From: an uncultured Clostridia bacterium
Lineage (GTDB): Bacteria; Bacillota; Clostridia; Christensenellales; UBA3700
NCBI GenBank assembly: GCA_945872615.1
Contig: CAMBZZ010000003.1
Coordinates: forward strand, 1 to 64,000
Direction: 5' to 3'
DNA: 64,000 nt
Shown: piece by piece, positions 15,800 to 24,900 of the stretch
How positions within the stretch are numbered: the first letter of the stretch is position 1
Layout: the number at the start of each line of letters is the position of its first letter
Position numbers and translations under genes: made by a program
Notes under the pieces: model-generated
What the model was told of the DNA's origin: nothing
The model's input: only the letters and a program-made list of their open reading frames with translations
The model's database searches: none

Positions 15800-16690
15800 A
15801 TGAATAACAAAATTGCAAACAATATTTGGATAGCTATAAAAGTGTTGGTCGGTGCCTTATTGATGTCCGTATCGATACATACCTTTACGATACCCGCCAA
15901 GTTTTTCCCGGGAGGAGTGTCGGGTATCGCTTCTATGATACAGATTTTGACAGGCTTCGAGGCAAGTTATACCGTGCTGATAATCAATTTTCCTCTTATC
16001 GTATTGGCTTTTTTTGTCAAAAACAAGACCTTTGCCGTCAAGTCTTTGGTGGGCACGGTGCTAATGGCGGGCATGCTGAGACTGTGGTCCTTTATAGGTT
16101 TGTACACCTATTCCAATCCGTCGCAACCTCTGCTCTCCGCCATTGCGGGCGGTATTATCTCCGGCGCGGGAATAGGACTTTTGGTGGGCAGTGATTTTTG
16201 CCCCGGAGGAACGGAAATTGCAGGCGTTTTGCTACAAAAAAAGCATAACTCGGTATCGATGTCGTATATAATCTTAGCAATCAACTGCGTGGTGGTATCC
16301 GTCGGTTGCATTTTGTATAAATTCGCGGGAAGAATGGCAACGACGGAGATTATCACTATAGCTATATGTTCTTTGGTGCAAATATACTTCAACTCCAAGA
16401 GCATGGATATTGTACTCAACGGCGGTAGGCAAGCCGTCAAGTTTGAAGTCGTGACTGAAAAAACTCAAGAATTGACCTCCGCGATTTTGAGCGAAATAGG
16501 TCGTAGCGTAACCATTATGAACTCTCACGGCGGATATAGCCAAGCCGACAACAACGTTTTGATTTGCGTGGTGTCCCGCTCGCAAATATCTTCTTTTAAA
16601 CGCCTACTAAAAAGAATCGACCCGCACGCTTTTGCATTTGCAATCAATACGCGAGAAGTGTTGGGGCGAGGTTTCAAAAAGGTAAAATAA
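15800..16690 (+). CDS. YitT family membrane protein (DUF161/DUF2179)
   Basis: The 296-residue protein has five or six membrane helices in the first 190 residues (ALLMSVSIHTFTIPAKFFPGGVSG, LIINFPLIVLAFFVKN, GAGIGLLVGSDFCPGGTEI). A soluble C-terminal DUF2179 domain follows (residues 200-290), with the typical GGYS and EVLGRGFKK ending. YitT proteins are widespread in Firmicutes. Their transport role is not settled. It is transcribed alone, divergent from the lipoprotein gene. A TATAAT box lies only 8 bp before the ATG but without a good -35 partner, so I do not claim a leaderless start here. Confidence 0.92.
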   Translation: MNNKIANNIWIAIKVLVGALLMSVSIHTFTIPAKFFPGGVSGIASMIQILTGFEASYTVLIINFPLIVLAFFVKNKTFAVKSLVGTVLMAGMLRLWSFIGLYTYSNPSQPLLSAIAGGIISGAGIGLLVGSDFCPGGTEIAGVLLQKKHNSVSMSYIILAINCVVVSVGCILYKFAGRMATTEIITIAICSLVQIYFNSKSMDIVLNGGRQAVKFEVVTEKTQELTSAILSEIGRSVTIMNSHGGYSQADNNVLICVVSRSQISSFKRLLKRIDPHAFAFAINTREVLGRGFKKVK

Positions 16691-16857
16691 CGATAGTATT
16701 GGATTGAGCGTTGCAATATATTCACTAACGCGTACGCGTAGTTGTTCAACATCGACTACTTGCGATTTTCCGCTTTGAATAAAAAATATCCGTATCAATA
16801 TTCCGCTTCGATTGAGGCGGATTTTCGTATAATATCATACTTAGATTAGGTAAGATT

Positions 16858-16897
16858 GAGATAGGCGTGCTAAAAATTGTTTGACTATGCCTATCTC
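16858..16897 (+). promoter_or_regulatory. Inverted repeat upstream of uppP
   Basis: GAGATAGGC and GCCTATCTC form a perfect 9-bp inverted repeat separated by 22 bp, ending 44 bp before the uppP start codon. It may be an mRNA hairpin or an operator. There is no T-run, so it is not a simple terminator. Confidence 0.5.
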
Positions 16898-16941
16898 GTT
16901 ATTATCTTCTCTCCGTAAGAATAAACTGCATTGGAGGGCTT

Positions 16942-17742
16942 ATGGAGATTTGGGAAGGAATATTACTTGGGCTCGTGCAAGGTTTTACGGAATTTTTGCC
17001 TATATCGAGCAGCGGACATCTAGTACTCGTGCAAGAGATAATCGGCACGTCCGACGACAACGTATTGTTGTTTGACACGCTGTTGCATTTGGCTACTCTG
17101 GTGGCGGTATGCGTAGCTCTAAGAAAGCAACTGCTACGTATAATCAAAAAACCGCGTAAACCTTTGCTTATGCTGATAGTGGCGAGTATCCCCGCGGGCA
17201 TCGTGGGACTGTTGCTGAGCGATAAGATAGAAGCGCTGTTTTCGACGACCAAATATCTATGGATATTCTTTGCAATCTCGGCAATTCTTTTGATTGTCAG
17301 CGACTATATTCCTTCTCGGTCAAGCGAGCAAGATCAAAACTTACCGCTCGGCTCTATCGGTATGCAACAAGCCGTGGCTATGGGATTGATGCAAGCCGTG
17401 GCAGTTTTGCCGGGGATAAGCCGAAGCGGAAGCACCATAGTGGGAGGCATTGCAACGCAAGGTCGCAGACGCGACGTGACAGACTTTTCTTTCTTGATGA
17501 GTATTCCTATTATTTTGGCTTCCGTACTGCTTCAAACGTTGAAGATTGCTGGGGGCGAAGTTGCCCTCTCCTTGCCGCTTGCGGCTACTTTGTCGGGCAT
17601 GATTGCGGCAACTGTAAGCGGATATTTGTCAATAAAGGTCATGCTAGGGCTTGTACAAAAATGTAAATTGAAATATTTCGGCGTGTATCTAATCGTATTG
17701 TCGTCTATAGTACTGCTCAACAACTTTACTTGTTGGTGGTAA
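16942..17742 (+). CDS. uppP: Undecaprenyl-diphosphatase
   Basis: This 266-residue integral membrane enzyme dephosphorylates undecaprenyl diphosphate and so recycles the lipid carrier for peptidoglycan and other wall polymers. It also gives bacitracin tolerance. The two active-site motifs are intact: QGFTEFLPISSSGHLVL at the N-terminus and LPGISRSGSTI near residue 155. There are seven or eight hydrophobic segments and the length is normal. The ATG follows TGGAGGG. It is monocistronic, ending at a strong terminator that faces the convergent gene. An inverted repeat lies in its leader. Confidence 0.96.
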   Translation: MEIWEGILLGLVQGFTEFLPISSSGHLVLVQEIIGTSDDNVLLFDTLLHLATLVAVCVALRKQLLRIIKKPRKPLLMLIVASIPAGIVGLLLSDKIEALFSTTKYLWIFFAISAILLIVSDYIPSRSSEQDQNLPLGSIGMQQAVAMGLMQAVAVLPGISRSGSTIVGGIATQGRRRDVTDFSFLMSIPIILASVLLQTLKIAGGEVALSLPLAATLSGMIAATVSGYLSIKVMLGLVQKCKLKYFGVYLIVLSSIVLLNNFTCWW

Positions 17743-17765
17743 GCAAAAACAGTACTACCGCCAAC

Positions 17766-17793
17766 GCCCCTATTCTCCAATCGGAATAGGGGC
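17766..17793. terminator. Terminator between convergent genes
   Basis: Stem GCCCCTATTC / GAATAGGGGC with an 8-nt loop, 23 bp after the uppP stop. It also overlaps by one base the stop codon of the convergent gene at 17793, so it may serve both. Confidence 0.75.
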
Positions 17794-18191
17794 TATCGTA
17801 TATTTGGCTCGGACCTCCCGCTCTCCGATTGGATAGAATCTACTTTGGTATCGTCCGCGAGACTAATCGCCGCCTCGTGCGCCGTCTCTATATCATCGTC
17901 TTGTCGAAGGCGATTTTCTTCAAAATTATCGATACGTATTGAGTTTTGCCCCTCTTCTTCGTCAAAAGCAATGATGCTTTGCTTGTTGATTTGTTGATTG
18001 AAAACACGAGAAAGCAGTTGGAGTTGTTTGGCGAGTATTGCATTGTATCGAGTAAAGCCGTGCACGTCGACGGTAAGATCTACGGCGCTCTTATCTTGCC
18101 TAGTCATCGTGGCAAGCACGTCGAGCAGGAGTTTTTGCTCTTTGATTATCAATGCTTTTAGTTTGTCTACTTTTCGATTTACGTCCTTCAT
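17793..18191 (-). CDS. Hypothetical protein, helical and acidic
   Basis: I do not recognise this 132-residue protein. The first 70 residues look like one or two long helices (KVDKLKALIIKEQKLLLDVLATM, NAILAKQLQLLSRVFNQQ), with hydrophobic heptads suggesting a coiled coil. The rest is acidic and likely disordered (RLRQDDDIETAHEAA, SIQSESGRSEPNIR). No signal peptide or membrane segment is present. The layout recalls small phage terminase subunits and other small DNA-binding adaptors, but there is no motif to support that. The codon composition resembles its neighbours, and an AAGGGGAC site precedes the ATG. Confidence 0.6.
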   Translation of the reverse strand: MKDVNRKVDKLKALIIKEQKLLLDVLATMTRQDKSAVDLTVDVHGFTRYNAILAKQLQLLSRVFNQQINKQSIIAFDEEEGQNSIRIDNFEENRLRQDDDIETAHEAAISLADDTKVDSIQSESGRSEPNIR

Positions 18192-18258
18192 ATACGTCCC
18201 CTTGACAATATATGTACCTTTTTCGACAAAGGTTAGGGTATTAATCGGTAATTGCGTA

Positions 18259-18287
18259 TTGACATAGCATATTTTAGTTGCTAAACT
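18259..18287 (+). promoter_or_regulatory. Promoter of the DUF2804 gene
   Basis: TTGACA, 17 bp, TAAACT, followed by the GGGAGA ribosome binding site and the ATG at 18310. Confidence 0.7.
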
Positions 18288-18309
18288 AAAGTTATAAGGG
18301 AGATATTAT

Positions 18310-19356
18310 ATGCAAGAGCGCATTTCTGAACTCAGACAACCCACGTCGCCACCCGAAAGCCTTGTTGACAAGGACGGGCAAGCGGTATTCGGCACTTTTG
18401 ACAAAGAGATAAAAAATCTCAATCTGATAGATTGCTATCGTCCTTACGGCAAAAGAATGACCCGCCCTATACAAGACTTTAAGTTGACGGAATGGGAAGC
18501 TACCGAAGTCGTTACCGACGAGTGTGCCATAGTGTCTGCTATCTATTCTATGGGCAAAGTCGGCTTTGGTATCGTGGTTGCATTCGACCGCAAAACTCAC
18601 GACATCGACTTTTGGCTAAAACCAGCCACGTCTAGCACCCTGCAAGTCGCACCTAATCTAATAAACTCAACGAGTTTTATCAAAACGAAAGCTCTATCCA
18701 TTGAAGTAAAAAACGATATGGACAAAGGCAAAGCGTCTACCTCGTGCTCACTCTCCAACAAAAAGGGAACTATGGCTTATAACGTCAATCTCACGAGACT
18801 ATCGCCTCCGAGCGTGGTATCGATACCATTCGGAGACAATATGCCTCTATATACTCAAAAGGACTTCTTTAGCGCGCACGGGTATATAGAAAAAAACGGA
18901 GAACGAGTTAGCTTTGACGACGCAGTTGCCGTAATAGACGATCACAAGGGCTATTATCCAAGGCGCGCTCACTACGATTGGTTGACTACGATGGGTAAGA
19001 TAAATCACGACGGGCAAGAAACGTATATTGCTCTCAACCTTACGCTCAATCAGTCTATAAACCAACATGACTACAACGAAAATCTCGTATGGCTAAAAGA
19101 CAGACAGATTATTCTTCCGCCAGTCACCTTTGAAAAACACCAACAAGTGTGGCGCGTTTATGACCAATTCGATAGAGTTAATATAGCCTTCGAAATTCAA
19201 AATACTTACGTAATGACGCCCAACGTAGGCGTGGCAAAAGTAGAATATTATTTACCTTTCGGAGTGGTGTCGGGCTACGTAAGAGACGATGACGACACGG
19301 CATACGACCTATCCGGGTTGATAGGAATTGCCGAAGACAAAACAACGTTGTTGTAA
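18310..19356 (+). CDS. DUF2804 domain protein
   Basis: The 348-residue protein matches DUF2804, a beta-rich family of unknown function found in Firmicutes and Actinobacteria. Characteristic stretches are FDKEIKNLNLID, CYRPYGKRMTRP, the DDHKGYYPRRAHYDW motif at about residue 215, and GKINHDGQETYIALNLTLNQ. The architecture resembles lipocalin-like hydroxyneurosporene-synthase domains, which suggests binding of a hydrophobic ligand. That is family-level inference. It is soluble, without a signal peptide, and transcribed alone from its own promoter, with a terminator shared with the convergent protease gene. Confidence 0.8.
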   Translation: MQERISELRQPTSPPESLVDKDGQAVFGTFDKEIKNLNLIDCYRPYGKRMTRPIQDFKLTEWEATEVVTDECAIVSAIYSMGKVGFGIVVAFDRKTHDIDFWLKPATSSTLQVAPNLINSTSFIKTKALSIEVKNDMDKGKASTSCSLSNKKGTMAYNVNLTRLSPPSVVSIPFGDNMPLYTQKDFFSAHGYIEKNGERVSFDDAVAVIDDHKGYYPRRAHYDWLTTMGKINHDGQETYIALNLTLNQSINQHDYNENLVWLKDRQIILPPVTFEKHQQVWRVYDQFDRVNIAFEIQNTYVMTPNVGVAKVEYYLPFGVVSGYVRDDDDTAYDLSGLIGIAEDKTTLL

Positions 19357-19366
19357 AACAAAAATT

Positions 19367-19391
19367 ATCCCGAGAATACTCTCGGGATTTT
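19367..19391. terminator. Bidirectional terminator
   Basis: Stem ATCCCGAGA / TCTCGGGAT with loop ATAC. Rightwards it is followed by TTTAATATT, leftwards by AATTTTTG. It lies between the convergent DUF2804 and protease genes. Confidence 0.85.
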
Positions 19392-19395
19392 AATA

Positions 19396-20733
19396 TTATT
19401 TAATGACGGTTAGTTGCTCTAGTGAAGATACGTCCACGTCTAAATCTACGGGACTTTCTCCCCTCAATACGGTAAGTTGAACTTGGTCTCCGAGCCTTAC
19501 CGTAAGCATGAGATCGGCTACGTCGTATATTCTGTTGACGGTTTTTTCTACGCCGTTGATCGATATGGTATCGATTACGTCGCCTACTTGCAGTATTCCG
19601 TCGGCAAGTCCTCCCGCAGAAACTTTGGAGACAACACAAGTCTCTTTGATATAGTATTCGTCGGTAATCGCGTCGTATGCCAGCACGCTATCTTGAGCCG
19701 TGACGTCAAAGTTGAAAACCAACTTTCGTACTTTGCCGTCGCTACTATCAAGAACATTGTCAACAACGTTTTTGACGACCCCTATCGGAATAGCATAGCC
19801 TACGTTATCTATGCTGGTAGAATTGTATTTGGCATTGACTATACCTATAAGTTGTCCGTAAGCGTTGAATAATCCTCCGCCGCTATTGCCGCTGTTGATT
19901 GCGGTATCGATGCGCATAACTCGCATACTTATAGTTCCGCTATTGTCCACCGCGCTAATACTTATATGCTCGCTTTCCACGCTGACTATACCCGAGGTCG
20001 CAGACAATCCCTCCGCCTGCGGATTGCCTATCGCAATAGCCTTCTCTCCTACTTGGCTACCGCCATCCGAGAGAGTAACTTGACGCGCGTAACTATTTTT
20101 TAGCACATCGCTGTTTTCTACCTTCAAAACAGCTAAATCGTAGTTCATCGAGCCGCCTACGTACGTGGTAGCTATTGCTTGACTTTCGCACTCTCCGCCG
20201 TATAGATATGCTTTTATCGTATCGTACACGCCGTCGTCAACCGAGCCGTCGTAAACTACGTGATAGTTGGTCACTATGATAGCATAGCCCGCCTCTTTGT
20301 TGAGTTTGTAGATAATACCCGCGCCTGCGGAGCCGCTCGTCGAAGACGAGTTATACGCTTTGACGCTGACAGCCGACAAAAGGCATTGTTCTATGATGTC
20401 GCTGTCGTCTATCGTAAGGTCTATCGTAAGCCCCAACTCGTCTTGCAAAAATTGGTAAAAGGTGCCCGTGTAGCCGTTTTCTTGCACTTCTTGTTCGTAC
20501 AATTCTCTCAAGTCGGCTATAGTAATGCTTTGCCCGTCCGCGCCGTTAAGTCCGTTGCTTCCGTTGATACCGTCGGCGCCCTTGAGGCTCTCTAGCCATT
20601 GTTGCTCTGTGCCCTCGAAGCCGTTGTTGACGGCAATTTCGTAAGCCGATAAGCCGCCATTTTGACATGCGCACAACGATAGCAACGCTACGACTATTAT
20701 AGCTATAAGGGCAATCTTCCACTTTTTCGACAT
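19396..20733 (-). CDS. HtrA/DegP-like secreted serine protease with PDZ domain
   Basis: The start is taken at MSKKWK, three codons inside the tracked ORF, where GAGAGGTG gives a ribosome binding site. The 445-residue lipoprotein has lipobox LSLCAC and then a small helical segment (EGTEQQWLESLKG). A short collagen-like stretch of Gly-X-X repeats (GADGINGSNGLNGADG) follows. The trypsin-like domain has the full triad: histidine in VTNYHVVYD, aspartate in NYDLAVLKV and serine in NSGNSGGGLF. The C-terminal 100 residues form a PDZ domain (GGLADGILQVGDVIDTISING). It should work outside the membrane in quality control of exported proteins. The glycine-rich linker is unusual for the family. Confidence 0.92.
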   Translation of the reverse strand: MSKKWKIALIAIIVVALLSLCACQNGGLSAYEIAVNNGFEGTEQQWLESLKGADGINGSNGLNGADGQSITIADLRELYEQEVQENGYTGTFYQFLQDELGLTIDLTIDDSDIIEQCLLSAVSVKAYNSSSTSGSAGAGIIYKLNKEAGYAIIVTNYHVVYDGSVDDGVYDTIKAYLYGGECESQAIATTYVGGSMNYDLAVLKVENSDVLKNSYARQVTLSDGGSQVGEKAIAIGNPQAEGLSATSGIVSVESEHISISAVDNSGTISMRVMRIDTAINSGNSGGGLFNAYGQLIGIVNAKYNSTSIDNVGYAIPIGVVKNVVDNVLDSSDGKVRKLVFNFDVTAQDSVLAYDAITDEYYIKETCVVSKVSAGGLADGILQVGDVIDTISINGVEKTVNRIYDVADLMLTVRLGDQVQLTVLRGESPVDLDVDVSSLEQLTVIK

Positions 20734-20972
20734 ATAAATCACCTCTCGTTCGATATAATGTTGAAGCGTTCTTCGGTGTTTTCCTACCGATTTTTATGAC
20801 TTTATGCTAACAGTATTGGCTTAAAGATTTATTAAATTTCGCCCTCTCCGCTTGTTTTTTACTCAATATTTACCTATACAAAACGATGCGTTTTGTTATA
20901 TTATTCAACTTATTCTTTTATTGTCTCTTGACCTTAGGTCGATATTATGATTTAATAATTAGGGAGAGAAAT

Positions 20973-21911
20973 ATGAAAAACAAGTTTTTGGCTATTATCA
21001 TTGTATTGACGATTGTAATTTGTTGCGTCGGGCTGGTCGCTTGTAACGATGACGAGTTGCCTCAAGACGCAGTCAATGGCTCTTACTAAGGGGTCGATTA
21101 CTCTACTTTGACCAAAGTAGAATCCACTTCGGCGTTTGACTTATACCAGCAAGTGTACGAAACATACAAAAACGACACGGGCTACTTCCGCGACGAGTTG
21201 TTCCACTTTAAGACGACGGGTATTGAGCAATGCTCGCACTTCGTCGTGTATAGGGACGGCGACAAGTTTTTGTCTCGCGACGTTAAGGTGGGCTACGGCA
21301 TAGGTCCCGGGGAAGCATACGACCTAAAGACTTTGTACTTCGACGGCACCGATTATTACTCTAATAACTACGTCAAAAATAAGAATATCGTAGAAAAGAA
21401 AAAATCTCTGCAAGGTACAATGGCTGACTTCAACGTCAAGAGCTACGGAACGCTGACTGCTAACTCCGACATTGACGCTTGCAACGCCAGAATGTTAGAC
21501 GATACCTCGCATTTGACTACTTTTATCATGAACGACCGCTCTTTGCTATCCAAACTTCACAACGACAACGTGTATGCGGACGCCGAAGGCACGTATTATT
21601 TTACCATAGCTCTCGATTGCTCGGCGGAAGTCTTGGCTAATAGCCAAATAGCCGCTAAACAAGAATTTATCGATCGTACGACGTGTAGTGCGGAAAGTTT
21701 TGAGATGAATATGGATACTACGATTGACTTTACCGTACGAGAGATAGACGGCGTACTAAAGATTACTTCTTGGCTACGTCACGAAAAATATCAAGGCAAG
21801 GCTTTGGGGCTGGCTCTTTTGAAGTGCGAGCAAACTTGCAAGAGTGTGTTGACCTACGGTCAGCCTCATTGCACCATTGACCAAGACGTGATAAAATCTA
21901 ATATAGCTTAA
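20973..21911 (+). pseudogene. Lipoprotein gene interrupted by one in-frame TAA
   Basis: An ATG after AGGGAGAG opens a lipoprotein signal (MKNKFLAIIIVLTIVICCVGLVAC). After 38 codons the frame meets TAA at 21087-21089, then continues open in the same frame for another 274 codons. The tracked ORFs at 20886 and 21108 are therefore two halves of one gene of about 313 codons. The second half (VESTSAFDLYQQVYETYKNDTG) looks like a normal secreted domain of unknown function, without its own start signals. A small hairpin (CTACTTT-GACC-AAAGTAG) follows the stop. A nonsense mutation or sequencing error is the simple reading. TAA ends many intact genes here, so it is not a reassigned codon. Confidence 0.8.
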
Positions 21912-21929
21912 TCTAAGAAACAAAAAATT

Positions 21930-21957
21930 GCCCTGCTAAATAGCAGGGCTTTTTTGT
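21930..21957 (+). terminator. Rho-independent terminator
   Basis: Stem GCCCTGCTA / TAGCAGGGC with a two-base AA top and a following TTTTTTG, 18 bp past the lipoprotein stop. Leftwards it has AATTTTTTG, so it can serve the convergent amylase gene too. Confidence 0.9.
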
Positions 21958-21992
21958 TAAAAAATCAATTTTCTTAATACGTATCGACTTTT

Positions 21993-24900
21993 TTAGTTTA
22001 TTTTGCGCAAAATCGCTAGATTTTTGGCAGGAATTTTGACGTCACCGCCGAGTTTGTCTATGCAATAGAGATTAGCCGTATCAATATCCGCCAACCTCTC
22101 TAATTGTCCAAACTGCGTCAAGTCTACGTAGGCGTCGCCGTCGGTAGGATTGGCAATATAGATATAGTCGCCTATGCGGTAGGCAAGCGCGCCCCAAGCA
22201 GAACGAACGGCAAGCCACTCGAATTGCTCTTTGGCAGTACCGAGGTCTCTAAACGCTCTATTGTGTCGTCTAATGCGGATAAGTCCTTGATAATAGTCGG
22301 ATATATCGCAATAAGCGTCCTTTCTATTCCAATCCAAAGCGTTGACGTCGTCGCCCGCATTGTAACTGTTGTCGTTCATTTGTTTGGTGCGACAAAATTC
22401 TTCACCTGCTTGCATAAAGGCAAGTCCCAAAGAACTCATCACAAAGAAGGCTCCGAATTTGGTAGCAATCTTGATTTCTCTCTCGCTTGGCATGGTCGCT
22501 TTGAGTTGGTCGTACAAGGTATAGTTGTCGTGCGCCGACATATAACAAACGTTTTGACTTGGGCTATTGAGTTTGAAAACCACACCGTCACGCTTATCGC
22601 TCGCCCCTTCTATTCCGCTCATAACGGCACTCAGAGAAACAGCCATTCCTTGCAAAAAGCCTCGCGATAGATGATTGTCACCTCTCAAGCCGTCTCTATA
22701 CGAGGAATTGAATACCCCCACTTTGCTCGGCAACAATGCAAGATTGGACGTGTCCGCGGGGACTATCCACGGAGCGGGAGGTAACGCCCACCAAGGCTCG
22801 CCGTACGACAAAATAGTTTTGCCGAGTTTGCTCTCCAACTCGTCAAGTCTATCTCGAATTGCAACCACGGTATCTATATCGTACAGTCCCATGAGGTCAA
22901 ACCTAAAGCCGTCGATATGATATTCTTCCACCCAATAGGTGAGAGAATCTATAATAAATTTGCGCACCATTGGCTTTTCGGTAGCAATTTCGTTGCCACA
23001 GCCCGAGCCGTTGAAAAATTTGCCGTCGGCAAACTTGCGATAATAGCAATCCCTTGCTACCTTTTCGAAGTTGGAGCTCTCGGTGCGATAGGTATGATTG
23101 TACACCACGTCGGCTATAACACCGATACCGTTGTCGTGCAAAGTTAGAATAAGTTGCTTGAGTTCTCTTATCCTTGCCTCAGGGTCGCAAGGATTGGTGC
23201 TATAAGAGCCTTCGGGCACGTTGTAATTGCATGGATCATAGCCCCAGTTGCGTTGCCAAAACTCTCTCTCGTCCACACTCTCGAAGTCGGCGATAGGCAA
23301 CAGTTGAACGTAGGTAACCCCCAACTGTCTCAGATAATCCACAAGGCACGCCTTGCCGCACACGGTCTTGTATCCTGTCGCAAACCCTCCGTATCTGCCT
23401 CTAACTTCAAAGCTATCCGGCATACCAACGCTAAAATCTCTTACGTGTACTTCCCATAATATCGGGGTTGCGTTGCCTCGATATTTGTCTTGTTCCCAAC
23501 CGTCGGGGTCTGTACCGGACAAGTCGACTATCATTGTGCGACAACCGTTTAGCCCCACAGCTCTGGCATAAGGGTCTATGCACTCTTTGCCGTCTATCTC
23601 GTATGCATAATACTTGCCCGTCATATCTTGCTCTACCGTGCACCTAAAGACGTCGCCTTCCTTAACCATCTCGTAGGTTGCGATAGGGCTTTGGGCAAAA
23701 GCCGTTTCAAAAATCTCCACCTTAGCAAAGTTGGTAGGAGGTGACCATACGGCGAAAGTCGTTGCCTTGCCGTTGACGTTGACGCCTAAATCGAAGCGCG
23801 TCTTTTTTACTTTGTCAACTTTGCCAAGTCTGTCGTATTGACGCGCAATCGCCTTTATCCTCTTGGCAAGTTTAGTCAATTCTTTATCGCTCGGAAAATC
23901 GATACGGCAACTCCAGTTGAGCTCGGACACGCTGCCCGGGGTATTGATTCTGCCCTCCTCACCGAGGTACAGCCAATCGGCAAAAGGTACGATAGCCACG
24001 TTGGACCTACTTGCAAAAACCAATCTTATGAGCGTGTCGGCAATGTCCTTGGCACTATCGCATTGGCACGTAACGTCCATCAACGAACACTCGTCATTGA
24101 TACTACGCTTGAGTTGCGACAACTTCGCCTCGTCGCTTAGACAAATAAACTGCATCAAAGTCGAGTTGTCGTGCGTGCCCGTGTATGCTATGCTCTTGCG
24201 AGGATAATTGCTCGGTCTGTTGTCACTGTCAACGTCGCCGTCCATGCCGAACTGAACCACTCGCATTCCGCAATAGCCCGTCTTGGACAAAAGCTGTCTT
24301 ACGCCGTCGTCTATAAGTCCCAAGTCTTCGGCAACTATATTAAGGTGAAGTTTGTCGGCGAACAATTCGAAGCCGACGCCTTGTTTCCATTCCCCGTCTA
24401 TAGCGTTCTTAGCTCCGTAAGGAACGCTATAATATCTATCCATTGCTCTAAAATGGTCTATGCGTACAACGTCGTATAATTCAAAGGCTTGGGCAATGCG
24501 CTCGTTCCACCAATCGTAGCCCTCCTCTTTCATCTTATCCCAATCGTACAAAGGGTTGCCCCACAACTGTCCTTCTTCGCAAAAATAATCGGGCGGAACG
24601 CCTGCCACCGCTTTGGGAACAAAATTGTCGTCAAGTTGGAAATTTTGCGGGCGGCTCCAAACTTCCACGCTGTCCAAAGCCACGTAAATAGGCATATCGC
24701 CCATAATCTTGACGCCTTTGGAATTGGCATATCCTTTCAACCCGAGCCATTGCGATTGTGCGACCCACTGCGTCCATAGATAGAAGCCCACTTCGTGCGA
24801 GTTTTGTTCGGCATACCGCTCGACTTGAGCACTGTCGAAAATGCGGTATCGCTGCCACTCATACCAAGGCGAATCGTCCTCGTCTTTGAGTGCCATAAAT

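Noticed and set aside
15786-15800. Leaderless promoter for the YitT gene (TATAAT 8 bp before the ATG)
   Set aside because: No acceptable -35 box lies 16-18 bp upstream, and TTGACA is 28 bp away, so the evidence is weaker than for the other three genes.
21087-21089. TAA as a recoded sense codon
   Set aside because: TAA is the normal stop of many intact genes in this window, and no selenocysteine- or pyrrolysine-type element uses TAA.
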